Part shown: positions 1-9,950 of the stretch, piece after piece
Position numbering within the stretch: the first letter of the stretch is position 1
Layout: every line of letters starts with the position of its first letter
Assembly: GCA_938009275.1 (NCBI GenBank)
Contig: CALLHY010000039.1
Span: 38,260 to 102,259 of the forward strand
From: an uncultured bacterium
GTDB taxonomy: Bacteria > Cloacimonadota > Cloacimonadia > Cloacimonadales > Cloacimonadaceae
Direction of reading: 5' to 3'
Length of the DNA: 64,000 nucleotides
Made by a program: the position numbers and the translations under genes
The notes under the pieces: generated by a model
The model's input: only the letters and a program-made list of their open reading frames with translations
Told to the model about the DNA's origin: nothing
Database searches by the model: none

Positions 1-1
1 T

Positions 2-2728
2 AGGATAGACTGGCGTTTAGCACAGATTATTCCTGATTTTCTGGAGCAGATTGATGCAGAGATAGACTTTAATAACTTTGGTGGCATCATCATTTTCCAT
101 GCAGGTCAAGGGCAGGAATCGGACATCGACAAGCTACGCACCAATCAGATATGGAGCACCTTTTTAACCCGAAGAAACCTTCAGGCATATTTCGAGCCGA
201 ATAATAATAACTACCCCGGAGTGCTAACCAACGACGGTGCTGTTCTTACCAATGTGGTTATCGTACCCGAAGATGAGTTTCAAGACTATTTTCCGGTACC
301 GCCAGCAGACAATGCCGATATGTATCTATTTAGTATATATGGCGTTCTGGCACATCAGTTTGGACACCTGATCGGTTTGCCAACCCTGTTTGATAACGAC
401 AGTAGCAACGGCTATAGTCAGGGCATCGGGAATTGGGGTTTAATGGGAACTGGTGTGTGGAATGGGAATGGCTATGTTCCCGCGCAGTTATCGGCTTATT
501 CACGCTATATGTTGGGCTGGGAAACGCCTGTTTTGCTTACTCAATCCAGCCTGAATAACCCTGTTGATCACTTCTTGAATCACTCTCCTGATGCTATCCG
601 CATGTACAAGATACCTATTACCGAGACGGAATATTTCCTCGTGGAAAACCGTCAACAAAACCCAGATGGCAGCTTAGACCCATATAGCAGCCAGCCAAGC
701 TACAGCTTCAAGCTGCTCCCTGAAGGTGAACAGCAGTACTATGAGAACTATCCGCTGTTGCCATATTTTGACTTTATGACCAATAGATATTCTGGTTGCG
801 AATGGGATTTCTTTCTCCCCGGTTTGGGCGGCCCATTTCCTCCCGGTGCCGCGGTACTGCAGGATGGATCGGGAATCCTTATCTGGCATATAGACGAGAA
901 TGTGATTGCCGAAAACTTCACTGCGAACTTCGATTACAATCGCATAAACGCCAATTCCAGTCTGAAGGGCGTTGATCTCGAAGAAGCTGATGGCATTCAA
1001 CACCTGGACACATCCGCCCCAGATACATACAAGTATGGCAGCCCTTTCGACAGCTTTCGTGCCAGCAATAATGACTATTTCGGCAATCAATATCACAATG
1101 ACCTGCTTTCACTGCCCACTTCGGCAAGTAACTACGGTGGTATTCCCTTCGAGATTTATGATATCTCTGCCAGTGGCAATCGCATGCACTTCTCACTTCA
1201 TACACGCTGGAGCTTAGATGCTTCGTACCAGGGTGATAATGCTGTAAGCGCCTGCGCTGTAGACTTCAATGGAGATGGAGAGACAGAGCTGTTTTACCCC
1301 ATGCCCAATGGCCAGCTTTTTTTGTGGGAAAATGACGTGTTAGCCAGTGAGTTTCCGCTTACCAGAATGGATGTGGCAAAAAACTATGTATGGGATGGCA
1401 ATTCGCTTTACATCCCTATGCAGCAAAGCACGCTATCTCGTCTTTACCAATTGAATACGTATGCCCCAGGCTACGTGTATACTCAAAACCAAGCCCACTG
1501 GGCAAGTCATCCGGTGGACTTGGGAACGAAGCTTGCCTTGCCATTGAACAGGATTAGCTCCTCAAACCCCGATAGCTATTCTTCTTCTTCGGTAGTTATA
1601 TTAGACAAAGACGATAATAGCATTGTTACCTCAGTGAACTTTAGCGGAGTAATCTGTAGCAATATAGTGAACTTTCGCGATGGGCTATCGCTTGTATACA
1701 AAGACATCTCTGGTGCCCATTGGCTGGGAAGCATCGAAAAAGATGAATGGGAGATAACTGCTACTTCGCTTAGTGTTCCTGCCGACAGCATTATTGTAGG
1801 CATCTTTAGAGCACCAATTGTGCCTGGTAGTGTCAATGGAGAGCTAATTGTGCAATGCCGCAATAGTGTTTATGTGTTCAACGACGATTTGCAAGTATTA
1901 AGCGGCTTCCCCTATAGCCACAACTTGGTGTTAGCTACCGATAACAGCCACTATTCACCCCTTAGTATTGCCGATGTAGATGGTAATGGCTCACTCGATA
2001 TCCTGATTGGCGGTGATAATGACTATCTGGTCTTGGACTATCAAGGTGGACGAATGAATCCTACCACAACGGCGTTATCCGGCAATCGCGACGGCATTGG
2101 TTCTGGCTTGTATGCTACCGACATTGATGCAGACGGCAAGGCTGAGTTGGTTGGTAATTTCTCCATGAACCGGCTTTGTGTATGGGATAATGATTACCGC
2201 ATGAAGGGAGCTTATCCCGTGGCCTTTTCTGAAAGAAGCAGAGCCTTGCCCTTCACAGCCAAAGGCAACGATGATAACTGGTATTTGTTCAGTGCTACCG
2301 ATAATGGGAGATTGTTCAGATCTCCCATAGGCAATGCCCCATTGGCAAATCCGGGCTTGATATGGACTTCCGAGTATGCAAATCTATCCCGCAGCGCTTC
2401 CATAGACCCATCTGCATTGCCAAATCAGTATCTTAATGCCGAACTATTCGTTCCTGGGCAGTTATACCTCTATCCAAATCCATTAAAGTCCATATATAAT
2501 CAAAAGTTAATCTTGAACGTTATGCCAACCCGCGATGTAAGCCTTGAACTTAGCATCTACGACATCAGCGGTAGCTTAATCTATAGGCAGGAGGCAATAG
2601 CCCGGGCCTATTTACGAAATCTGGACATATTCAACATCCCTGCTCACAAGCTGAGTAGCGGAGTGTACATCGCAGTAGTTAAGTCCGATAGCGAAAGCAA
2701 GCGGATTAAGTTCGGCGTGGAAAAATAA
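2..2728 (+). CDS. M6-type metallopeptidase-like secreted protein, 5' partial, with altered zinc motif and type IX-like tail
   Basis: The frame is open to the first base of the window, so the N-terminus lies upstream; 908 residues are visible. The early segment FHAGQGQESD and the later motif HQFGHLIGLP with GNWGLMG and YMLGW are typical of the M6 (immune inhibitor A-like) peptidase domain. The canonical HExxH reads HQFGH here (codons cat-cag at 353-358), so the catalytic Glu is replaced by Gln and activity is doubtful. The middle holds FG-GAP/VCBS-like Asp-rich repeats (DFNGDGETE, DVDGNGSLD, DIDADGKAE). The C-terminus (LYPNPL ... SSGVYIAV ... IKFGVEK) is a Por/type IX-like sorting tail. It is followed 11 bases later by a PorV/PorQ-like barrel and then a subtilase, in one apparent operon. 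It is probably an exported surface protein; the role is not known. Confidence 0.88.
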   Translation, partial: RIDWRLAQIIPDFLEQIDAEIDFNNFGGIIIFHAGQGQESDIDKLRTNQIWSTFLTRRNLQAYFEPNNNNYPGVLTNDGAVLTNVVIVPEDEFQDYFPVPPADNADMYLFSIYGVLAHQFGHLIGLPTLFDNDSSNGYSQGIGNWGLMGTGVWNGNGYVPAQLSAYSRYMLGWETPVLLTQSSLNNPVDHFLNHSPDAIRMYKIPITETEYFLVENRQQNPDGSLDPYSSQPSYSFKLLPEGEQQYYENYPLLPYFDFMTNRYSGCEWDFFLPGLGGPFPPGAAVLQDGSGILIWHIDENVIAENFTANFDYNRINANSSLKGVDLEEADGIQHLDTSAPDTYKYGSPFDSFRASNNDYFGNQYHNDLLSLPTSASNYGGIPFEIYDISASGNRMHFSLHTRWSLDASYQGDNAVSACAVDFNGDGETELFYPMPNGQLFLWENDVLASEFPLTRMDVAKNYVWDGNSLYIPMQQSTLSRLYQLNTYAPGYVYTQNQAHWASHPVDLGTKLALPLNRISSSNPDSYSSSSVVILDKDDNSIVTSVNFSGVICSNIVNFRDGLSLVYKDISGAHWLGSIEKDEWEITATSLSVPADSIIVGIFRAPIVPGSVNGELIVQCRNSVYVFNDDLQVLSGFPYSHNLVLATDNSHYSPLSIADVDGNGSLDILIGGDNDYLVLDYQGGRMNPTTTALSGNRDGIGSGLYATDIDADGKAELVGNFSMNRLCVWDNDYRMKGAYPVAFSERSRALPFTAKGNDDNWYLFSATDNGRLFRSPIGNAPLANPGLIWTSEYANLSRSASIDPSALPNQYLNAELFVPGQLYLYPNPLKSIYNQKLILNVMPTRDVSLELSIYDISGSLIYRQEAIARAYLRNLDIFNIPAHKLSSGVYIAVVKSDSESKRIKFGVEK

Positions 2729-2739
2729 CAGGAGCAATA

Positions 2740-3642
2740 ATGAAACATACAACGTTGATACTCTTCCTGTTGCTTGTAATTGGCAGCGTGTTTGCCGGTG
2801 CAAGCGAAGATACCGCTTTATACGGTTATAAGTTCCTGAACGTGCCAAGCGGGCCAATTAGTTTAGCACTGGCCAATCGCGGCGTTCACAGCTCTGGCAA
2901 TGCTTCTGCCTTCATCCTTCAGCCTGCTGCCGCCTGTGAAGCAGACCAGCGTATTCTAACCCTTAGCAGCACCCCCTGGTTGGTGGATACTCAGGCAAAC
3001 ACGCTGGCTTATTCATACGCAAAAAAGCTTAGCCACTTCGGCATAGCTTTGCGCAATCTGGATTATGGTGAGATTGAGAACCGTGACGACACCGGCTTTT
3101 TGATTGGGCATTACAACCCCATTGACATTGATATAATTGCCAATTACTCTTACAGAATGAGCCCCAGCCTGTACTTTGGGTTCAACCTGGGTGCTCTGTA
3201 CCAAAAGCTGAATACTGCCACCAGTATGGGTGTGCATGGAGATTTTGGCTTTAGCATGCTACCTCCAATAAAGGGTACAAAGCTCTCCGCGGTATTCCGT
3301 AACATAGGGCAATCCACCAAAACAAATGAGATTAAGGTTCGCTTCCCCACCTCCTTTGAGGCAGACTTAACCAAAGAACTTCCCATTGGTGAGCAAGAGC
3401 TTATGCTTGGATTTGGTATAATCGATGTAGCAGGAGAAAAATTGAAGAGCAGCATCAATACTGAGCTAAAGCTTTTTGATATCCTAACCCTTAGAGGTGG
3501 ATACAAGATAAATCAGGATGCCCAGAACCTTAGTGCTGGCCTTGGCCTTGCTTATCGCAGGTTTGGAGTGGACTATGGCTTTGCCGCCTTCTCCGATGGA
3601 CTGAACGACGTGCACAGCTTTGGCCTTACATATCATTTCTGA
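2740..3642 (+). CDS. PorV/PorQ-like outer-membrane beta-barrel protein
   Basis: The 300-residue protein has a signal peptide (about residues 1-19, ending VFAGASE), then alternating strands ending in aromatic residues and a final Phe (SFGLTYHF), as in outer-membrane barrels. The opening stretch (FLNVPSGPISLALANRG) and the general plan match the PorV/PorQ family, which in Bacteroidota are outer-membrane parts of the type IX secretion system that receive substrates carrying a C-terminal sorting tail. An AGGAG ribosome site lies 6 bases before the ATG. It sits between two genes for tailed proteases, with gaps of 11 and 9 bases, so it may be the dedicated shuttle or anchor for these neighbours. 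That role is inferred. It could also be a general PorV paralogue. Confidence 0.72.
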   Translation: MKHTTLILFLLLVIGSVFAGASEDTALYGYKFLNVPSGPISLALANRGVHSSGNASAFILQPAAACEADQRILTLSSTPWLVDTQANTLAYSYAKKLSHFGIALRNLDYGEIENRDDTGFLIGHYNPIDIDIIANYSYRMSPSLYFGFNLGALYQKLNTATSMGVHGDFGFSMLPPIKGTKLSAVFRNIGQSTKTNEIKVRFPTSFEADLTKELPIGEQELMLGFGIIDVAGEKLKSSINTELKLFDILTLRGGYKINQDAQNLSAGLGLAYRRFGVDYGFAAFSDGLNDVHSFGLTYHF

Positions 3643-3651
3643 TAGGTTTAT

Positions 3652-6600
3652 ATGCAATACTTCAAAACTGGCATAGTTATAGCAGCTTTTCTCATACTAA
3701 CATGCATCTCGTGGGCACTAGTTAGCCCGGGGCAGTTAATCTTCAAATCCTCAGCACCTATCCAGGTTCGGAACGGGAAAACAGGATTAACCTCTTTTGA
3801 CAGCTATTTAACTCAGCAGGGAGTTCAGGACATTCGCCCGATAAAAGGCATGCCCAATGCGCAATACTACATTGCCAATGTTAATGCTACGCCGGATAAA
3901 TCAACCCTGAATGCACTAAGCTTTGCCGGAATTGAGTACGTTCAGCCGAACTTCTTAAGAAAGCTGCACAACACACCTAATGATCTATATTACGGCCTTC
4001 AAGCCATACCGGTTAGCCGCATCGATCAAGCTTGGAACTACACTACTGGCAGTCATCTTATAAAAGTTGGGGTTGTAGATTCCGGTGTGCTGGTTAACCA
4101 TCCTGATCTACGATCAAATATCTACCTAAACCCCAATGAGATACCCGGTAACGGCATAGATGACGATAACAACGGCTATATAGATGACTGGTGTGGTTGG
4201 GACTTTGTTGATGCTCCCGAGATGTCTGATACTGCCTTGGGTGACTATACTGGCCAGGATAACGATGTGGAAGACGAGAACTTTCACGGCACTCACGTAG
4301 CAGGTATTATTGGTGCTGCTGGAAACAACGGCATAGGCATAGCCGGAACTTGTTGGAACGTATCCATAGTCCCCCTCCGAGCTGGCTTCAGAACCACATC
4401 CGGGCAAGGTTTCCTTCAGGACGATGATGCTGCTGCTGCGATTATTTATGCCGCCGACAATGGCTGCAACGTGATAAACATGAGCTGGGGAGACCCGAAC
4501 TACTCTCCTATTATTTCAGATGCCTGTGAATATGCCTACGCCAAAGGCGTGACCCTGATAGCTTCTGCGGGAAATGATTCCGGAGACATCCTCAGCTATC
4601 CCGCCAAACTTTCCTGCGTGATATCGGTAGGCTCGGTTAATTCTGCCAAACAGCTTTCAGGGTTTTCCAGTTATGGAGTAGATTTAGACTTAGTGGCTGT
4701 TGGCGAACGGGTTTTATCCACCTATAAGCTGGAAGGTGGCGAGCAATACTTTTACCAGGATGGAACTTCAATGAGCGCTCCTTTCGTAACTGGAAGTGTA
4801 GCCCTGCTATTGTCTTTGCAGCCAGGCTTATCTCCGCAGGAAGTGCGTGCTGCCCTTTTAACCTCAACAGAAGACATTGGCACACTGGGATTTGATATCC
4901 AAACCGGGCATGGCCTGTTAGACACCAAAAAGTTACTGGACAACACCCATCCTCCTTATGTGGATATTACCAATCCTCCTGATCAATTAGGTGTAACTGA
5001 AACCACCCAAATTATAGGCTCGGTATATGGCGACGACTTTATGCGCTATTCTATTACCTACAGCAGCTTAACCGACCCAACCATGGTAGGCTGGTACGAT
5101 ATTCAAACTCATCACCCAACCCCCACTTTCCATTACAATCAAGTGACTAACGGTGTATTAGGCGAGTTTAAAATACCCCCCTACTTCGCTGAAGGTAAGT
5201 ACCTGCTCCGCTTGCAGTATGAGAAAACCCAGAATAGCCAGATGAAGTATAATTACTACCGGACAATTGTAGTGGACAGAACCCCTCCTGAACTGAATAT
5301 AAACAGTCTGGGCGGATTTAAGCGGTATGAAAAGCAAAACCTTCGTTACTATGCCTCCGCCACCTATAATGAGCCAGTACGCACCGAATTTGTGATAACC
5401 GCATCTGATGGCAACATATACAAGGCTTACTCGGCTACCATAGACACCCTTCAGATTTGGGCAATTCCATCCAACGTTCCTCAAGGCCCCATAAACGTTC
5501 AAATCTCTGCCTTCAACATCGCCAACGTAGAATACCAATCCCCTGTATTTGTGAACTTTATGAATATTACCTATGAACTTGTCCCCTCATACGGTTATAC
5601 CAAAGAAGCCATTGGCAATGCTAAACGCCCAATTACCAGGATGAAAGACATCAACGGCAATGGCAGCATGGAGTATATTGCCATGGACATGCCAGAAAGC
5701 GGATATGGCACTGTGCGTGCCTATGAGCCTCAGCCTGGTGGTCATGCCCAAACACACAGTTTCAACGATGCATTTTGGCCATTGGACCTCGGAACCACCA
5801 TCAGCGGGGGAACAGAGCTACTGCTGCTGAAAGGCGATACTGGCCTGCTCTGGGGCAAAGATGAAGGTGACAATTATCCTTCTGCGGATTCATTGATATG
5901 GACAAGCGGCGGCATTTCGGGCGGCATTATCGCCAATTATGATTTGGACAGCCGAAACGAACTTCTGGTAGTAAAAAACCTGCCCAACGAAAGGATTATT
6001 CAGGCTTACAAATCCAGTAGTAATGGCAGGGCATTAATAGAACAAAACAGGCTCCAAAACATTCCTGCAGCGCAACAGGGCTTCAGGAAAACCTTTGTGC
6101 CTACCGTGCTGGTAGACAACTTAGATGGTGACAGCACCCCCGACATTCTTTGCGCCGATACTTATGGTAATGTAATGGTGTTTGAGATTGTAAATGCCAA
6201 TGTTCACGAAATGCGCTGGACAAAGAAATTACCTGTCGCCAATACCTATTCCCTGGCAATTGGTGATTTTGACGGAGATGGGCAAAAGGACTTCTTTGTT
6301 GGCGGGTATAACACCAGCGTAGTAAATCCAGACATGAATTTCTGGTATTTTGAAGGCTTTTGCCGGGCAGCAAATAATAGCTTTACCAGTATGGGCAGCA
6401 TTTTGTTCAATGAAGTTCAGTCTCAAAATTCAATCCATGCGGATGATCTGGATAGTGATGGCAAATCTGAGCTAATCCTCGCTATCGCCCCAAATCTCTA
6501 TATTGTAAGCTATGAGAACGGCAAGTTTGTACCAAAGTTTCATGGTGACAGCTTCCGCAATTATCAGGTTAGCACCTGGATGGATAACGATGGCATTGTG

Positions 6601-7842
6601 CGCATATTGGCAAATTCCAAAGTATCTGCCGATAGCACTATCGCCGTGCAATGGACGCCTTCCCTGCCTTTCACTGGCCCCCCCACTCCGGCAAATCTAT
6701 TGGTTAAGCCCATCGATTCCACATCCATCTACATAAGCTGGATTCAAACTGGCGCACCAGCATACCGGCTATATCGCATGGACGCCAATGACGTAATTAC
6801 TTATTGGGATTTAGCAGATGTGTCGAGCTACACAGATAGCGACTTAATAACCGGCAGCGCTTATAAGTATGCCATCTCAGCTATAGACTTCACCTACTCT
6901 CCTAGCGAAAGCGTTAGAAGCCTGTGGTCAACCGGAATAGCAAACGAAGCCCCACAGATAACGGAGATTAGCTTTGTGGGCAAAAATGAATTGCGCCTGC
7001 TGTTTAACCAGCAATTGCCGCCAAGCGTACTAAACCCTAGCTTTTATGCTTTGAATCATGGCATGGGTAGGCCAAACTCGGTTAATTCTATCTATGGTCA
7101 TTACGGAGTTCAGCTAAAATTCCGCGATAGTTTTGCCGCAGTTAGCAGCCCCTATGTGCTCGAACTGCAGAACATTGTCGGCTCCACCGGCGTGGCATCG
7201 GTGCAAAACAGCTATAGCTTCCCCTATGTGCCAGACACAGAAGCTCCCCGTCTGGAAAGTGCTACCCTGCTGTCTTCTAAGAAAACATTGGTGCTGAAGT
7301 ATAGCGAATCCATCCATCCTACTGGGGCAGATTATCTGCCAAACTATGTATTAACTCTTCCGGCTACAGACTCTAATAACAGAGTAGTTGCCGCGTCTCT
7401 GGAAGACGACACAATTACTATTAGCTTTGCCATTGAGGTTAAGCCATCCAACCAGACATATTTTATCGAGACCAACAATCTCACCGATTTGGCTGGAAAC
7501 ATCATCTCTCCCCAATATAAACTGGCAAGGTTTGGTCTGAACGACATAACCAACCTGGATAAGCTTACCGTATATCCCAATCCCATTACACGAAAGCATT
7601 CACCTCTGGCAATCTTTGTAAATTTCCCCACCGGTAAACAGGGAAAAATATCCATTTACAACAACGCAGGTGATCTGGTTTACAGAAGTGATATCGGCCC
7701 CTTTACCTCAATAAACAACAACACTACCTGGAGATGGAACCTTAAAAACAACGATGGCAGAGACGTGGCATCGGGGATTTATTATTACGTTGTGGAAATG
7801 GATAAAGAGTTTAAACGCGGCAAACTGGCAATAATAAGATAG
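3652..7842 (+). CDS. S8 subtilisin-like secreted protease with repeat modules and type IX-like tail
   Basis: The 1396-residue protein begins with a hydrophobic signal (residues about 7-23), then a propeptide-like segment, then the S8 catalytic domain at about 110-430. The triad is intact: Asp143 (VVDSGVLVNHPDL), His212 (FHGTHVAGI) and Ser373 (GTSMSAP), with the oxyanion Asn308 in SAGNDSG. After this come Ig-like segments, FG-GAP-like repeats (DINGNGSME, DNLDGDSTPD, DFDGDGQKD, DDLDSDGKSE at about 670-950), a fibronectin type III-like unit near 1010-1100, and further Ig-like units. The last ~80 residues (VYPNPIT ... ASGIYYYVVEM ... KLAIIR) form a FlgD-like/type IX sorting tail. It is expected to act outside the cell or on its surface. 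It is the third gene of the M6-PorV-S8 run. Confidence 0.92.
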   Translation: MQYFKTGIVIAAFLILTCISWALVSPGQLIFKSSAPIQVRNGKTGLTSFDSYLTQQGVQDIRPIKGMPNAQYYIANVNATPDKSTLNALSFAGIEYVQPNFLRKLHNTPNDLYYGLQAIPVSRIDQAWNYTTGSHLIKVGVVDSGVLVNHPDLRSNIYLNPNEIPGNGIDDDNNGYIDDWCGWDFVDAPEMSDTALGDYTGQDNDVEDENFHGTHVAGIIGAAGNNGIGIAGTCWNVSIVPLRAGFRTTSGQGFLQDDDAAAAIIYAADNGCNVINMSWGDPNYSPIISDACEYAYAKGVTLIASAGNDSGDILSYPAKLSCVISVGSVNSAKQLSGFSSYGVDLDLVAVGERVLSTYKLEGGEQYFYQDGTSMSAPFVTGSVALLLSLQPGLSPQEVRAALLTSTEDIGTLGFDIQTGHGLLDTKKLLDNTHPPYVDITNPPDQLGVTETTQIIGSVYGDDFMRYSITYSSLTDPTMVGWYDIQTHHPTPTFHYNQVTNGVLGEFKIPPYFAEGKYLLRLQYEKTQNSQMKYNYYRTIVVDRTPPELNINSLGGFKRYEKQNLRYYASATYNEPVRTEFVITASDGNIYKAYSATIDTLQIWAIPSNVPQGPINVQISAFNIANVEYQSPVFVNFMNITYELVPSYGYTKEAIGNAKRPITRMKDINGNGSMEYIAMDMPESGYGTVRAYEPQPGGHAQTHSFNDAFWPLDLGTTISGGTELLLLKGDTGLLWGKDEGDNYPSADSLIWTSGGISGGIIANYDLDSRNELLVVKNLPNERIIQAYKSSSNGRALIEQNRLQNIPAAQQGFRKTFVPTVLVDNLDGDSTPDILCADTYGNVMVFEIVNANVHEMRWTKKLPVANTYSLAIGDFDGDGQKDFFVGGYNTSVVNPDMNFWYFEGFCRAANNSFTSMGSILFNEVQSQNSIHADDLDSDGKSELILAIAPNLYIVSYENGKFVPKFHGDSFRNYQVSTWMDNDGIVRILANSKVSADSTIAVQWTPSLPFTGPPTPANLLVKPIDSTSIYISWIQTGAPAYRLYRMDANDVITYWDLADVSSYTDSDLITGSAYKYAISAIDFTYSPSESVRSLWSTGIANEAPQITEISFVGKNELRLLFNQQLPPSVLNPSFYALNHGMGRPNSVNSIYGHYGVQLKFRDSFAAVSSPYVLELQNIVGSTGVASVQNSYSFPYVPDTEAPRLESATLLSSKKTLVLKYSESIHPTGADYLPNYVLTLPATDSNNRVVAASLEDDTITISFAIEVKPSNQTYFIETNNLTDLAGNIISPQYKLARFGLNDITNLDKLTVYPNPITRKHSPLAIFVNFPTGKQGKISIYNNAGDLVYRSDIGPFTSINNNTTWRWNLKNNDGRDVASGIYYYVVEMDKEFKRGKLAIIR

Positions 7843-7852
7843 TATCCAGCTT

Positions 7853-8236
7853 ATGATGCATAGCTTTATTGATAGTATTGTGCCTATCCTCAGCACACCT
7901 TTACTTACGCTGGGAATCACCATCGTTTTTTTGTTGCTGAATATCCTGGATGCACATTCCACCTATCTCGTATTGAAGCCCCACCACTTTGAACGAGAAA
8001 AGAATCCAATAGCCCGTTGGGTTTTTAAAAAGCTGAAGATACCGCGGGGCATTGTAATCTTTAAAGTGCTGCTAATGTCTGTCCTGATAGTAGCAATTTC
8101 CTATTATGCCGCATGGGATCCCCTTACCATAAACATCGCTATGCTGATAGCCGATATACTATTCTTAGTGGTGGTACTACATAACTACCGCATAGCGCGG
8201 AGGATAAAACGCAGCAGACCTGAGCCGCTATCTTAA
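7853..8236 (+). CDS. Small integral membrane protein, DUF5658-like
   Basis: The 127-residue protein has about four hydrophobic segments (near residues 15-35, 65-85, 90-110) and a basic C-terminus (RRIKRSRPEPLS). The pattern LNILDAHSTYLVL followed by EREKNPIARW resembles the DUF5658 family of small membrane proteins, where an Asp/Thr-rich first helix and an E-x-NP motif recur. No enzymatic role is known to me. It follows the subtilase after 10 bases without a clear ribosome site, so it is probably translated from the same message. The family match is from memory and moderate. Confidence 0.6.
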   Translation: MMHSFIDSIVPILSTPLLTLGITIVFLLLNILDAHSTYLVLKPHHFEREKNPIARWVFKKLKIPRGIVIFKVLLMSVLIVAISYYAAWDPLTINIAMLIADILFLVVVLHNYRIARRIKRSRPEPLS

Positions 8237-8261
8237 GCATTTCATGTGAAGCTCCGTTCAT

Positions 8262-8357
8262 CTACCCCTTCTTCCCTGCTGCTTATCCAATCATTGTTTC
8301 ACTCTTCCACTCTTCCACTCTTCCACTTTACGACTTCTCGACCACTCGACCACTCAT
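8262..8357. repeat. Intergenic short tandem repeats (8-bp units) and one palindrome half-site
   Basis: The spacer before the C45-like gene holds CCCTTCTTCCCTGCTGCTT at about 8266-8284, identical to the outer part of the 35-bp palindrome arm at 21563. It is followed by ACTCTTCC repeated three times (8301-8324) and a doubled CTCGACCA-type 8-mer (about 8338-8353). No gene is seen here. The 8-bp period recurs in several other spacers of the window. Confidence 0.8.
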
Positions 8358-8429
8358 AACTATTTATTAGCCTTTGGCACAAGATTAGCATATACTATAG
8401 CTAACACCATGAACCATAAGAGGATTTAC

Positions 8430-9950
8430 ATGAGACATAGAATACTGTTATCCATCATTCTGCTTGGGCTGTTGATGCCGGCTTTTGCCCAAGTGAATGG
8501 TGACCTTACCCAATTTGCCGAAAAGAAAATATTACGGGTATGGGGGACTCATTACCAACGTGGATACGCTCAGGGCTTTTATCTTGCTCCGCAGATTAAG
8601 GATGTATTCCAGGATTTCTTTTGGACTATGTTCTGCTTTTCGAACTTGCCATACTACGAAATGCTGCATGGATACTACAGTCAAAACTTTGTTGCCGACA
8701 CTCGCATGAATAGCGAAGCGCAGGGTATCATAGACGGTATTCTTGCCTCAGGAACCACGCTGTATCACGCCGGATTGGGCAGAGACATCGGCTATGAAGA
8801 CCTGTTGATGCTAAACGCTGTGTATGACCTGGTGGATGTTCTGGATAAATCGGGCATGGCTCCACAAGTGGAGCTCGGTTGTGCTTCCTTGTCAAGCTGG
8901 GGAAATGCCACAAGCTCAGACCCCATATTGTCCGGCAGCTCGGTAATAACACGTTTTTTGGATGTTAGCCCTAACAGTGCTTTTATAAACAACCCGCTTA
9001 TCGTGGTGCATTATCCGGCAGAAGCAGATGAGCAGAAGTGGATCAACTTTACAATGCCCGGCTTTTTTGGTGCTATTACTGCCATATCCGAGTCTAAGGT
9101 TTTTGCTTCCATAAATACGGGAGCGGAGCATGCTGCCAGCTCTATAAATAACCTCAGCCCCATCCTGTTTGATCTTAGACACGGCATAGAGCGGATTGAT
9201 TTGGATAATAACGGAATATCTCATCCGCTGGATATATTTACCTCAATTGGCATGTATAATAACCACTCTGCCAATATGATTCACACCCTTTGGGAAAGCG
9301 AAGGAAACGTTTATACCTCAGTGATTGAGCGAAAGAACAACGTAATTGCCAATAGATTAGCGTCTCAAAACGGCTCTCTGCCGAGTCATCATCTGGCTGT
9401 TACTAACCATTTTCGCCTTATTTCGAACAATACCTGCTGCTCCCGCTATGCAAACATTCAAGATTCGCTATGGACAAATGCTATGCTAGATGCCAAACGT
9501 CAGTGGAAAGTTCTTGCCGGTGCGGCAGGACTGGAAAGTAATCTTCTGGCAGTTCAGTTTACTCCATCCACCGGAGCAATAATCTGGGCAACGGCAACGT
9601 TAACCGAACCTGCCCACAGCCGTCCGGGATTTAATCTTAGCACGGAGTATCTGTTTACAAATACCGTAAGTAATAGTGATGTGGTAGCTGTAGTGCCAGA
9701 AGCCAGAATTAGTCTTTATCCAAACCCGATATCGCATGGGATGAAGCTATCTGTGAAGAGCAACGAAGCCTTGAAGCAGATCGAGATATTCAATATCAAA
9801 GGTCAGAAGATTGGCAGCTATACCGCCGATGCCAAGGCCAGTGAGCATCATCTACCCGCCTTTAATACCGGTAGCCCCAAGGGGATTTATCTGCTGAAAG
9901 CCACCACACAAAAGGCTAACATTTCCACGCATAAGATAGTGCTGAAGTAA
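8430..9950 (+). CDS. Secreted C45-like (NTN-hydrolase type) acyltransferase/hydrolase with type IX-like tail
   Basis: The start is taken at the second in-frame ATG (8430) because AAGAGG lies 6 bases before it, while the ATG at 8409 has no ribosome site. This gives 506 residues. A signal peptide (ILLSIILLGLLMPAFAQ) is followed by a domain resembling peptidase family C45 / acyl-CoA:6-aminopenicillanate acyltransferase: an early RGYAQG, then GCASLSSWGNAT, where the Cys would become the N-terminal nucleophile after self-cleavage, then ITRFLDV. The end (LYPNPIS ... PKGIYLLKAT ... KIVLK) is a type IX-like sorting tail. The substrate is unknown; related enzymes cut amide bonds. It converges with the next gene, whose stop codon lies directly beside its own. 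Confidence 0.68.
   Translation: MRHRILLSIILLGLLMPAFAQVNGDLTQFAEKKILRVWGTHYQRGYAQGFYLAPQIKDVFQDFFWTMFCFSNLPYYEMLHGYYSQNFVADTRMNSEAQGIIDGILASGTTLYHAGLGRDIGYEDLLMLNAVYDLVDVLDKSGMAPQVELGCASLSSWGNATSSDPILSGSSVITRFLDVSPNSAFINNPLIVVHYPAEADEQKWINFTMPGFFGAITAISESKVFASINTGAEHAASSINNLSPILFDLRHGIERIDLDNNGISHPLDIFTSIGMYNNHSANMIHTLWESEGNVYTSVIERKNNVIANRLASQNGSLPSHHLAVTNHFRLISNNTCCSRYANIQDSLWTNAMLDAKRQWKVLAGAAGLESNLLAVQFTPSTGAIIWATATLTEPAHSRPGFNLSTEYLFTNTVSNSDVVAVVPEARISLYPNPISHGMKLSVKSNEALKQIEIFNIKGQKIGSYTADAKASEHHLPAFNTGSPKGIYLLKATTQKANISTHKIVLK

Noticed and set aside
674..1096. Long minus-strand ORF inside the M6-like gene
   Set aside because: It is antisense to a well-supported coding frame, with no start signal; other antisense ORFs within large genes were dropped for the same reason.
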